Source of the DNA: Vulcanisaeta sp. JCM 16159
Lineage (GTDB): Archaea > Thermoproteota > Thermoprotei > Thermoproteales > Thermocladiaceae
Length of the DNA: 64,000 nt
Direction of reading: 5' to 3'
NCBI RefSeq assembly: GCF_001316265.1
Contig: NZ_BBDN01000002.1
Location: 173,145 to 237,144 of the forward strand
Below, in pieces: positions 31,472 through 41,499 of the stretch. A program made the translations under genes and the position numbers. A model generated the notes under the pieces. That model did not search any database. It was not told where the DNA came from and worked only from the letters and a program-made list of their open reading frames with translations. The stretch's first letter is position 1. Each line of letters begins with the position of its first letter.

Positions 31472-31798
31472 GCATTAACCACCTATTAGTTATACACTCA
31501 CACTCAATTTATAAATACAGCCCTACATTAAGTCCTAATAAAATAACACCAAACTTGGTGTAACGAATTTCTAACATCCATAATCAGCAATAACCATAAG
31601 AAAGTTATGAAATAGAATTGATAAATTAAGTATACGATATAAATAGCATTAATAATATTGAAGTCATAATTAACTACGAAATATACCAAATAAAATTCAA
31701 AACATTGAAATAAATTCTAACTTTTATTCTATACTATTACATTAATACATAATTTAACTCGGCAAAGCCTTTTAAACTAAGGTACTATTTTTACAATA
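31472..31798. other. AT-rich intergenic spacer at the left edge of an island
   Basis: This spacer of ~330 bp has no coding sequence I can support. It is much richer in A and T than the DNA to its left and marks an abrupt change of composition. The right end carries the promoter of the following cassette. I see no direct repeats or tRNA fragment that would identify an attachment site. Confidence 0.5.
31768..31777 (+). promoter_or_regulatory. TATA box of the AT-rich cassette
   Basis: The sequence ccttttaaac is centred ~26 nt before the ATG at 31799, predicting a leaderless message. It is the only strong promoter ahead of the first cassette gene. Confidence 0.6.
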
Positions 31799-32770
31799 AT
31801 GGTAATGAACGATAAAAATATATTGCGTGGCAGTGTAAGGGCGCATCTATACAACCTAATCTATCTTCAGTATTTTATATCATTAAATAAATTTAAGCAG
31901 TTGCTAAATATATTAGAGGAGTACTTTAAAATTTATCCAATCGATTCGCAAGTAAGAATTCAGGAATTTAAAATATTTTGGAGCAATAGACTAAATATAA
32001 ATATAAATGACCAGAAGGGGAAAAAAAGAGCTATCAAAACCAATAAATGATCTCCGAAGGCTCGGTCTTTTTGATGGAAATAAAGAAGAAAGAAAGGGAA
32101 GATCAAGACCACTAGGGCCATATGAAAGTTTAGGTAATGCGGACTTAGTGTTTTATAAGCATCAAAGGTTTGAGAAGTCGTTGGGCTTCCTCTTCTACTC
32201 CTACATTAATGGTAATCCCATTGTTAATGAATTATTTAATTCATTAAGGAATTATGTGGAGCTGGACATCAAAGACATTTATAGCATGCTCATCGCTACG
32301 TTGAGTAGGCATGGATATGGAGTCAATGCGGGATTGACCGAAAACGAGTTGCGCAGGTTCCATGAAAAATTCCTGAAACCCCTCGAGACATTGAGTGAAG
32401 GCGCGATAAGGATTAATCATCAAAAAGGAAAGGTTGAGCTTCATTGGGACATTATTTCGAAAAGACTAGAGAGGCAGGAGGTTTTGCCTTCCGATTTCCG
32501 CGACATGGTGATAAGGCATTCACATCATACGTCAGGCGCAATAAGTATGATAAATACCTGAAGCCAGGCGGGTACATAGGGGTTGCAGTCAAGGACTTGT
32601 ACGATGAGTTTGTTAGGCTCTACGGCAATGTAATGTCTCTCACGGAATTTGCGGAGAAACTGAGATTCCTCAGCGAGTTAAATCCATACACATTCCGATT
32701 ATACATACACCCGGCATACCTGCGCGAGCCAGACAAGGGCTGGGAAATAGAGATACACGTAAAATTTTAA
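31799..32770 (+). CDS. Cassette protein A, unknown function, two frame breaks
   Basis: Two overlapping frames join at an A7 run (32021-32027), and a second break is near 32508, where a missing G restores DFRDMVDKAFTSYVRR. The rejoined protein is ~323 residues. The N-terminal ~75 residues are helical (LYNLIYLQYFISLNKF); the remainder mixes helices and strands, ending FRLYIHPAYLREPDKG. RNKYDKYLKPGGYIGVAV and SLTEFAEKLRFLSE could be part of a winged-helix-type fold, so DNA recognition is a guess. I recognise no family. It opens a three-gene operon with an ATPase and a nuclease. Confidence 0.55.
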
Positions 32771-32802
32771 AAATACCTTGCAAGCATTACATAATAATAA
32801 GT

Positions 32803-34442
32803 ATGAATAGCGAATATAAAATAGCTTGTTTAAAAGGAAATCCATTTGAACCTGCAATTGCAGATGCAAGGGCGCCACAAGATATAATTTTAGTTGGTAC
32901 CCATTATTTTACAATAAAAGATAATATTATAAATAATATAAATAATATGACAAAGTATACAAAAAGTATTATAATATTATCAGGAGAAGTAGGCTCAGGA
33001 AAGACTGCAATAATTAAAAGAGCATTTTATGAAATGCTTCAAAGGGAAAATATAGAAAATATAAATTGTGGTATTACGAAAAATAAAATTTTATTAATTT
33101 ATAAGGCAATTACTGATGAAGATGCTGATGAATACGAAAAAAAGCGCATCATTTAATGAATATTTAATAAAATTATTAAATATTTGTTTAGAAGAATTAA
33201 AAGAAGAATTAAATATTATTAATAAGGAAAGCACAAATAATGATCCATTTGAAATATTGATTGAGAAAGAAATTCAAGGAGTCTCTTTAGCACTTGATCA
33301 GTTAGAACGAATTGAAAAGGATAAGTTATATAATTTACATAGCGAAGTAAGGGACTTATTTAACAAACTAGGTACTAATTTAGGTTTTATATTAATATTA
33401 TCTCAGGTTAGAGGTTACATTCCACGTGAGATAGTAAGTTCTTTTGAAAAATACATAGGTAATGTAGTTTCGTACGAAATTGAGGGACTTACTAAGGACG
33501 AAATAATTGGCGTTACACGTGAAATATTGCAACATTATAGATTTAAAAAAAGAGGAACTGCCTGAATGTACGAATATAAATCCGTATTATCCCTTTGAGA
33601 ATATAGATATACTTAAACAATTGGTTGATACTATTTTCACATTTTATGGTAATATTGAACGTATTAAGCCAAGACTATGGTACAATATTATGAGTAAAAT
33701 ATTAGAGCAAGCAGTCTTAAGAGGGTATATACCATTAATAAACCTAGATATGAAGAATTATTGGATTATGTAGGTTTAAGGGCAATTATTGAATGGAATA
33801 ATTACTTATCATATAGGGCAGAAAAAGAGGAATTAATAGATGCGTTAAAAACTGCTTTCATATTATTTAAATTAATGGGTAGTTCTTTCTCTATACATGA
33901 AAAAGTTACAATGGTTAATGATGCCTTGCTAATTAAATTAAGTGAAATACTTTTTGGCGAAAAACTTCAATTAAGTGAAGATGAAAAGAATATAATTAAT
34001 AAATTAGCTGATTTATTATTAATAATACGTATAGAAAATATTGTAAAATTTATTGCTATAAAAGTTACGACACGAGCAACAAAGCCGTTAATAGAAGAAC
34101 CATTAAAAATAATTGCTGAGAAACAAATTGAAGGAATAAAATATAAAGGACAACTATACTCGGTAAAAGATCTTTATTATTTAATTATTACTTTCTCCGA
34201 ACTTCCTAAGACTGTAGAGGAAACATTAGATACGTATGAAGTTATAGTCCCCTTTAATATTCTTGAACCATTAATAATAGATCGTAATAGCGAAACCTCC
34301 TATGGAGCCCTGCTTCTTATTTATAATAAGTGTTCAAAAAAATATATATAAATGCCGTGGAGAGGAGGATGTTGAATTAAGCTTAGATAAAATACGTGAA
34401 TATATTTTAGATCCTATTTTAAATCAGATTATTTCAGGATAA
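32803..34442 (+). CDS. Cassette protein B: AAA-type P-loop ATPase, four frame breaks
   Basis: Rejoined ~546 residues. It starts with a KGNPFEPAI motif like that seen before the P-loop of TnsC/ExeA/ORC-type AAA proteins. Walker A is IILSGEVGSGKTAI near residue 65, and SLALDQLERI near residue 163 is the likely Walker B. FILILSQVRGYIPREIV looks like the sensor strand and arginine region. The C-terminal ~350 residues are helical and unassigned. Breaks lie at A7 runs 33137-33143, 33545-33551 and 34336-34342, and near 33750. It is very AT-rich. Its stop is 2 bp before the start of gene C, so translation is coupled. Confidence 0.65.
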
Positions 34443-34444
34443 TT

Positions 34445-35339
34445 ATGTCTGGTCAGCTAAAATTTGAACAAATTATGTACAAATTAACATTTCAGTATTT
34501 TCCTCGTTATGTTTTTAATATAATTAATTTAGATTATTTCAACAGAATAATTAATTATTTATTTGATGTTTCAACAGAGTCAGGCATATTGAACGTATTT
34601 TTATTACTATTACATAATTTTATAAATTTTAGACCTTTTATTTTTGTTGAGCAGCATTTAAAAGATAATGGTAAACCTGACGCTATAGTAATATCATCAC
34701 GTACCTGTCAATGCTTAGATTTAAGTAAAGTGGTTAAAAAAAGAAGGGTATAGTATTCCCATAAGTGGACTTTCAATTATTGAAGTTAAGGTTGATGATG
34801 CAGTATTAAAAAAAGAGTCAACACATTGAAAGACAATTAAGAAAATATCTTTGTGCGACTGGAGGACTTATACCTCTTTATTTGATGACAGCTACTATTA
34901 ATATGCAGAAATTTTATAATTTAGAAATAAATCTCGATAATATATTTAATAAACTTATTAATAATAAGATCTGTATTCGTAAAAACTCTATGTATGAAAT
35001 ATATAAACTTGGTTATATAATTATTTACACTAATGGTGTCCAAGATCTTTCTAAATGCAGTGCATGTAATATTGAAATTTATGTTAAGGAATTTATAAAT
35101 AGAGATTTAAATTCTTTCTTAAGTTTTAGTGAAAAATGTAATAATAAATGTAATAATATTAGTAATTCTATACCTCATTATGATTATATTAATAATTCTA
35201 TTTATGACGCTGTAACGTCTGAAAAAAAATAGCACTTTTATCTTTTGAAGCATGCGGTAATAAGCATATTAGTATTCTTATTTCTGGAAAGAAGCAGCAC
35301 AAGACGCCAGTTCTCTGTTTGAACAATTTAGATATATAA
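34445..35339 (+). CDS. Cassette protein C: RecB-like PD-(D/E)XK nuclease, three frame breaks
   Basis: Rejoined ~298 residues. The nuclease core is legible: GKPDAIVIS near residue 77 (motif II, PD), LSIIEVKVDDAV near residue 113 (motif III, ExK), and IERQLRKYL near residue 130, a QxxxY as in RecB/Cas4-type enzymes, followed by a LIPLYLMTA strand. Further on are KCSAC and KCNNKC, four Cys that could bind zinc or an Fe-S cluster. Breaks are at A7 34736-34742, A7 34808-34814 and A8 35222-35229; the last extends the protein to a stop at 35339. It follows the ATPase gene with a 2-bp gap. Confidence 0.65.
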
Positions 35340-35850
35340 TATTAAATTTTCCATATTTTGTTTTATATTTTTCTTAATTATATTTAGCTTATTTTCTTCT
35401 ATTATTTTCATTATTTCCTGAGCATCGTACTTTAATGCCCTTGGGTTTTTTTACGTGGTACGTCTCCAGGACTATATACCTCTTACTCACCCTCTTTAAT
35501 TCGCCTATTGTCTCTTGCCACTCATCCTTGCTATTCATGAACATTAGTATGTGCGTGAATAATACGACATCGGCTACTCCATCCCTGAAGGGTAGGCGTG
35601 TTGGGTATGCAACAACATTAGGCCTAGTGTCCATTATTGCATCAACCCTTACGGTGAAACTACCGTACTTATTAGCCAGGTACTTCGAGTTCCTCCAGGT
35701 GCTGCAGCCGTAATCAATCACGAGCCTCGGCCTAAAGCCCTCCCTATCGATCACAGTCTCGAGAAGCCTAACCCCAGTACTCCTCGGACTCCTCCTACTA
35801 ATGTTGCAGTGATTGCAGTACTCCTCCCTGAGTATCCTAATCCTTATCAT
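35328..35850 (-). CDS. Class I SAM-dependent methyltransferase, frame broken in a T7/A7 run
   Basis: About 174 residues. EEYCNHCNISRRS at the N-terminus has a CxxC, then RLVIDYGCSTWRNSKYLA is motif I, YPTRLPFRDGVADVVLFTHIL covers motifs III-IV, and the post-motif YIVLETYHVK follows. The break at 35446-35452 moves the tail to NPRALKYDAQEIMKIIEE, which ends at 35328 inside the 3' end of the convergent nuclease gene. The substrate is unknown: RNA, DNA or small molecule. Its start overlaps the stop of the preceding methyltransferase gene by 14 bases, so they are translated together. Confidence 0.7.
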
Positions 35851-37092
35851 GGTTAACCCTCATAATCGCCTGGAACTGCGTATTACTAACCCTCCTAATA
35901 ATGATTGGCCTGCCAAGCCTCAGGGCGTCAATCATGAAGGCCTCATAGTCATAACTCCAGTGGGCATTAATCGCATTATACACCGAGAATGCCACCTCAC
36001 GCCTGCTCACGCGCTTGACCTCGTTTATGGCCACCTCCTTATCCCTGATGAAGTTTATGACGTTCCAGAGAATAACTACGTCTATTGAGGAATCCCTCAA
36101 TGGTAGTCTCCTGGCGTCAGCCACAACCCTATCCACAGCCCAACCACTACGCCTAAGCTGGAGGACGTGCTCATCAACGTCGATGAGTATTACGAAGGAT
36201 GCACCACGCCTAAGCCCATAAGTCCCCTTAACGCCAAACCCACAGCCAATATCCGCGACAACGGCATTATCGAAATTAACGAAGTAAGGATTGACGGTAT
36301 TGAATACTTGCTAGACCCAGACCTAACAACCACAATGTCGCCATTAACCACCAACTTGGATTGCTCGCGAATCCTCGATCTAGGCCTAGTTCTAGGGCTA
36401 ATGTGGCTCAGTACCTTTAATAGGGGGCTTGGTACAACCACGGCATTACCAGAATCATTCACCACCAAGGCATTGAATAACTCATCAACACTCAGTAGTT
36501 TACCAATACCGAACTCCCCGAGTTTCGAGTTCATAGTCGAGCCATTGGGCAGAACAACCTCGATAAGCGCTGGGTAGAGCATCCTAAGGATTATTAAAGC
36601 CCTAAGCACGTCATCCTCATCAACCCCCATGCACCTTGACAGTGAATTAACTGTGTAGGCGCCACAGCGCCTCAACGCACTTAATAATTCAAGGATTATC
36701 GACGCCTCTTCGGAGGATTCCAGGATCTTCATGTAATCGCCCCAGTAATTAATGATTAGTGAGTTGCCCTTAATAGACGCAAATCCGCCCTCTACAAACC
36801 TCGATAATGGCGGCATTCTCCTAACGTCAATCATGCACGGCACTTCATTCCTCACAATACTACCGAGGACAGCTCTAACGATGGATACCCTACCAATAAC
36901 CCTGTAATTAACCGTCAGCAAACCATCACTGCAACAAAAACTATTCAATAACTCACAATTTACCTTGTTAATGCCCGTTATGGCGGGCAGTAATAATAAT
37001 CTTGACGCCCCATAGAAGCCCCTAATCATGGAATCCAAGTAGTCACCAAGCCCCGTGAGACTAACGACATTGTTAAATTCCATGCCCGGCAT
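35837..37092 (-). CDS. Methyltransferase with an N-terminal regulatory-looking extension, frame broken near 36295
   Basis: Rejoined ~418 residues. Residues 1-270 contain no family I recognise; ALRRCGAYTVNSLSRCMGV followed by DVLRALIILRML looks like a winged-helix segment around residues 125-155. The C-terminal ~160 residues are a class I methyltransferase: FDNAVVADIGCGFGVKG (motif I), VILIDVDEHVL (motif II acidic residue), ADARRLPLRDSSIDVVILWNVI (motifs III-IV). Without restoring the frame, motif I is lost. It is first in an operon with a second methyltransferase. The fusion could couple DNA binding to modification; this is inference. Confidence 0.65.
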
Positions 37093-37208
37093 TATTGGTG
37101 TGATTAGTGTGGGCAGGGCAGGATAAAAGTGTTACTGATGCCTACATCAACAATTATAAACATTAATTTTTAATTCTAATTAGGTTTGGGATTAAAAGCG
37201 AATTTGCC

Positions 37209-38396
37209 ATGGTGTTTACCAGCATTATTGCTGATGCGTTTAAGGTGTTTGATGAGGCCTACACCAGGTCTCGTAGGTTCATACTAGCCTACTCAGGCGG
37301 TAAGGACTCGACGGCAACGGCAATACTACTGTATAAGTGGGTCCTTGAGAGGAGGCCCAGGGATTTGGAGGTCGTGATCCTGCACAACGACACAATGAGC
37401 GAGATACTACCCATGGAGGCCTGGGCCAGGAAGTTCATGAGTGAGTTCACGGCTAGGATGGAGGGCCTTGGTATTGAGGTTGTTAGGGAGGTCGCGACTC
37501 CAGAGCCCACGGACACCTTCTATTGGAGGGTCTTCGTCAGGGGTTACCCTGCGCCAACATTCAACTTTAGGTGGTGCGTGGACCTGCTGAAGCTCAACCC
37601 CACCAGGAGGGTCTTGGCTAGGTACAGGGACTACATACTCATTGTTGGTTCTAGGGATGAGGAAAGCGCGGCCAGGGTTAAGTCCATGAGGCTAGGTTTG
37701 GTGCCTGCATGAGTACGGGCTCGTGCATTGGTGCCTACTTCACGATGAATAACGACATACCGAAGGCAGCGCCAATAAGGTTTTGGCGCACCGAGGAGGT
37801 TTGGGCCTTTTTAAGGGCTCAGATGGACTTCGACGTAACCGACCTAATAAACCTATACCTATTCAATGGGAACATGGATACTAGGTACGGGTGCTGGCAT
37901 TGCACATTGGCCAGGGTTCAGCAGGGGCTTTACCTAAGGCCCGAGTACTTATACGTTGAGGCCTCAGGGTCATTTATAGGGCGGTCTCCGACATACCTGA
38001 ATTCAGAACGCAAAAAAAAGCACTGGCTATAGTAGGTTGGGGCCGCTTAACGTGTTTGGTAGGTCAATAATCTACAATGCGATACCAATAATTGAGGAGT
38101 TGATAGGTAATAAATTCTTCTACGGACTAGATGAGGTGAGGGTGGGTGGTACATCACTTAGGGAGTTGTTCTACGAACTCCCCCCAGACGAGGCTGATAG
38201 GTTGATCGAGCAGTTCGACAATACGGATAGGCATATCACTATTGATACCCTTAGAACAATAAGACCAACGAGTACGCAGACAAGGAGGGTTAAGGAAAGA
38301 GCCATGGAAATAATAAGTAACAACAATCCATATAAAGGAAAGCTCATTAGGAACATATCAATAATATTAAGAGGATTAGTATTATTAAGAAATTAA
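37209..38396 (+). CDS. DndC/PAPS-reductase-like sulfurtransferase, two frame breaks
   Basis: Adenine-nucleotide alpha-hydrolase fold: LAYSGGKDSTATAIL near residue 32 is the PP-loop, and ATPEPTDTFYWRVFVRGYPAP then FRWCVDLLKLNP are the blocks typical of DndC/SspD, the enzyme that activates sulfur transfer in DNA phosphorothioation; each is quoted in pieces. GCWHCTLARVQQG near residue 229 matches the GCWxC Cys pair of DndC. Breaks lie near 37700 and in the A8 run 38012-38019; the tail continues LGPLNVFGRSIIYNA. Rejoined ~395 aa, shorter than most DndC. No DndA, B, D or E gene is in the window. Confidence 0.72.
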
Positions 38397-38427
38397 TTTT
38401 TCAACTTAAAGAATGAATGTTTTTACT

Positions 38428-38966
38428 TCATATTTTGCTTGGTTTAAATGTGAATGCCTTATAATAAGTGATAACCCCCTCAGAACTAACGAGTGCAAGG
38501 ACCAACTGCGCACCCATGCTCTCGCTATACTTCAGCACATTTAATAACTCCATTACTTGTATCCCAAGTCCCTCAGTGACTATCTTAATCATGTACCGGG
38601 GGCTCGAATTCACAGGCTCTTACCCTTATCCCACACCAGGAAGTCCACGGGGCCATTAACCACGGGCTTTATGAAGTAACCCCTCTTCCTCATGTCCAAG
38701 TACACCGTTAAGGCGTGTGGATTCTTAATCTCCCTTATCAACTCATTCACGCCAGCCTCATTGCCATCAATCATCACCCTGTACCCAATTATGGACAGGT
38801 ACACGAGCTCTATGGGCCTTAGTACCATTGTCCCGCTCCTCTCATCGCCAATACCCTTCTCCTCAAGTTCGTAAGCATCACCATTATTAATCTTGATGAG
38901 GCTATACTCATCAGTACCCGTCTTCCTAACGATTATTGCCTTCTCCTGATTCTTCGAATCCCTCAT
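38428..38966 (-). CDS. tRNA-splicing endonuclease-like structural subunit, frame broken near 38612
   Basis: Crenarchaeal tRNA-intron endonucleases pair a catalytic and a structural subunit. The N-terminal half (LIKINNGDAYELEEKG) and the block VYLDMRKRGYFIKPVVNGP, then FLVWDKG match the EndA fold. In the catalytic block the usual His is replaced (SSPRYMIKIV) and the late Lys is replaced by Gln (MGAQLVLALVSSEGVITYY). So it should be the non-catalytic partner. The break is a missing base between GKS and PVNSSPRY. Rejoined ~179 aa fits. It is divergent from the uL2 gene, sharing a short promoter region. Confidence 0.75.
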
Positions 38967-38983
38967 TCCGCATTACCCATCAA

Positions 38984-38999
38984 TGTAAATATTTAAAAA
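38984..38999 (+). promoter_or_regulatory. TATA element before the uL2 gene
   Basis: The run gtaaatatttaaaaac lies ~40 nt before the GTG at 39032, predicting a start of transcription near 39018 and a short leader. On the other strand it may also serve the divergent endonuclease-subunit gene. Confidence 0.5.
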
Positions 39000-39031
39000 C
39001 CCACTACCCATCACCATTAACGGGATTAACC

Positions 39032-39845
39032 GTGGGCAAGAAAATACTGGTGCAAAGACGAGGAAGAGGCGGTTCGCAATTCAGAAGCCCAAGTTGGATT
39101 AGGGAGGGTCCCGTTAGGTATTTACCAATGAGTGATGCCGAGCTTAATGGCGTAATTAGGGGCGTTGTCAAGGAGTTGATGCACGTGCCCGGTCTCAATG
39201 CCCCTGTGGCTAGGATAGCGCTTGAGGATGGTAGGGAATTCCTTAATTACGCGGCTGAGGGCATGTACGTTGGCAGATTATTGAGATTGGCGCGGCGGCT
39301 AGGCCAATGCCAGGCAACATACTGCCGCTTGGCAAGATCCCCGAGGCTCCATGATTTACAACATCGAGAAGAGGATTAATGATGGTGGCAAATTCGTCAG
39401 GTCAGGCGGTACCTACGCTGTCGTCCTCATTCATAAGGACAGTACTACAGTTGTTCAATTACCCAGTGGTAAGGTTATGGAGGTAGACTCGAGGGCCAGG
39501 GCAACGGTGGGTATAGTGGCTGGTGGCGGTAGGATCGAGAAGCCAATGCTTAAGGCAGGCGCTAAGTACTACAGGTCGCTGGCTAAGTCCTGGAAGTACC
39601 CAACGGTTAGGGGTAAGGCAATGAATGCGTATGCTCACCCACATGGTGGCGGTAGTCACCAGAAGGGTGGTACTCCGGTGCCTAGGACTGCGCCGCCTGG
39701 CCAGAAGGTCGGCTTCATAGCGTCTAGGTGTACTGGCAGGAGGTGTCCGCAGATTGTGCCAAGGAGTAAGAGGGTTTGGGCGTCTGGTTATTCGAAGAAG
39801 ACGAGACTTAAGAACAAGAGGACGAGCGCAATGCCGTCAGAATAA
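39032..39845 (+). CDS. rpl2: Large-subunit ribosomal protein uL2, two frame breaks
   Basis: uL2 is an essential protein of the peptidyl-transferase centre. GTG start and GKKILVQRRGRGGSQFRSPSW are archaeal uL2. After the break near 39262 the sequence continues IIEIGAAARPMPGNILPLG, and after another near 39347 MIYNIEKRINDGGKFVRSGG. The C-terminal part has the diagnostic RGKAMNAYAHPHGGGSHQKGG, split, with the conserved His region, and ends in a basic tail. An intact uL2 is required for life, so both breaks are almost certainly sequence errors. It stands outside a ribosomal-protein cluster, as often in Thermoproteales. Confidence 0.92.
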
Positions 39846-39847
39846 GG

Positions 39848-40270
39848 TTACTCCCTCTTGCTTATTAATTCCTTGCATTTACTTAATTCCGTGGCTAATA
39901 CCGAGTATTTATTAGCGTCCTTATACCTAATCTCCTCAAGATATTTCTTAGTCCCATTAATTATGACTCTAAGGATTTCACGTGATGACAGGTAATTCCC
40001 ATACTTCTCCTGAACCTTATTAATAACGTCATTGCAGCTAATCAAGCCCCCACTCAGCAGACCTATGACGTAGTTTATGGCATCCTCCATGATCTTCTTA
40101 ACCTCAGTCCAGTGAACATCGCCGGATCTAGTGTGAACAAGGCCCTGGGCAGGTAGGTTTGGTGACCAGGTATAACCGCAGTCCAGGCACTTAAATGTTA
40201 ATGCGTCTGAGACGACGATGGCTATCCTTCTTGAGCCACACCTTGGGCATGAAATACCCTGAATAGACAT
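39848..40270 (-). CDS. Zinc-ribbon protein of unknown function
   Basis: This intact 140-residue protein starts with a C4 zinc ribbon (SCPRCGSRRIAI, then FKCLDCGYTW) of the transcription-factor-S/TFB type, followed by ~95 residues of helices (VKKIMEDAINYVIGLLSGG, LSSREILRVIING). The layout suggests a nucleic-acid or RNA-polymerase-associated protein. It converges on the uL2 gene with 2 bp between stops. No named family recognised. Confidence 0.65.
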   Translation of the reverse strand: MSIQGISCPRCGSRRIAIVVSDALTFKCLDCGYTWSPNLPAQGLVHTRSGDVHWTEVKKIMEDAINYVIGLLSGGLISCNDVINKVQEKYGNYLSSREILRVIINGTKKYLEEIRYKDANKYSVLATELSKCKELISKRE

Positions 40271-40340
40271 AACCTACCTATGAGTCAATGTCTTATCTAT
40301 AAAATGCTTATGCTAACTCTTAGGAATTATGACAATTATA

Positions 40341-41414
40341 TTACTTACCATGCCTGACGTGCCTGCACTGTATGCCCCTTTGGCTGAGCCAGGAGATTAT
40401 TGCCGGGCCAAAAACAATGGTACCTTACTAAGGTCATTAATGTTTTTTGAACCCGTAAGAAACATAGCAATTCTAAACTCCTTAAGTAACCTACTAATGA
40501 ACCTCTTGGTTTCATCATACCCCTTAAGCGCAGCCAGGAGGAGCGGTCTCGACATTGAGAAGGCGTTCGCCCCAATGGCTATCGCCTTGGCACCATCAAG
40601 TCCACTCCTAACACCACCCGACGCAATTACCACGCCATCATAAACACTCCTAACCTCGCAAATAGATATTGCCGTCGGTATTCCCCAGCCATTGAATACG
40701 TCGGCTTCATCCATCGTACCAGCTCTTATGCTCTCAATCCTTATGAATGACGTACCTCCAGTACCTGCAACATCAATCGCATCTGGACTAACCTTAGATG
40801 CAAGCATCCTAGCAACCTCCATGGATATTCCATTACCAACCTCCTTAACAATCAAAGGCCTATTAGCAACCTTCTTAATGAACCTAAGCTTATCAATGAC
40901 GCCCCTAAACCAGGGCTCACCCTCTGGTTGGAAAACCTCCTGGGCAGGGTTTAGATGTATGGCTATTGCGTCGGCATTAATCATGTCTATCGCCTGCGAG
41001 ACCCAATCACTGAGCACCTTCTCATCAAGCCTAGAGACCTGCGGGGCACCCAGGTTGGCTATCTTGAGGGCTGTCGGAGCATTCTCGCAACGACCCTAAA
41101 GCTCCTAGCGTCTCAGGCTTAACGATAGCAACCCTCTGGGAGCCAACGTACATGCCAATACCAAACTCCTCAGCGCACTTAGCAAGTGTGGTGTTAATTT
41201 TCTCGGCAGTCCCCGTACCGCCAGTCATTGCGCCAATTATGAATGGGAACGATAGTCTCTTGTTGAATATTGTTATGGCTGTATCTACATCATCAAGATC
41301 AATCTCAGGCAGTGCCATGTGAATTAAATACACCTCGTTAAATAGGTTATTGCCTTCCTCAACATTCCGCTCCGAAGCAATCCTAATATGGTCATCCTTC
41401 CTACTCTCAATCAT
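40341..41414 (-). CDS. fni: Type 2 isopentenyl-diphosphate isomerase, two frame breaks
   Basis: This FMN- and NADPH-dependent TIM-barrel enzyme interconverts IPP and DMAPP for isoprenoid lipids. SRKDDHIRIA at the N-terminus, FPFIIGAMTGGT, MYVGSQR, then after the break near 41090 NAPTALKIANLGAPQ, IHLNPAQEVFQPEG, IVKEVGNGIS, DVAGTGGTSF and IASGGVRSGLD are all family motifs. Near 40410 another break leads to VFGPAIISWLSQRG, the normal ending. Rejoined ~357 aa. The enzyme feeds the GGPP synthase encoded at 18.8 kb. Confidence 0.9.
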
Positions 41415-41499
41415 TCAAGCATGGATTAGCCAACGAAATAAAAACTTATCCTAGATTCTGCGTGATTTATAACTTATATAGTTATTAAGAGCTAATATA

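Noticed and set aside
31472..31798. Attachment site or inverted repeats at the island edge
   Set aside because: No tRNA fragment, direct repeat partner or integrase gene could be found at either side of the AT-rich region.
32803..34442. The cassette ATPase as an Orc1/Cdc6 replication initiator with an origin nearby
   Set aside because: Apart from the NPF start and P-loop, I see no winged-helix DNA-binding tail, and no origin-like inverted repeats in the spacer upstream.
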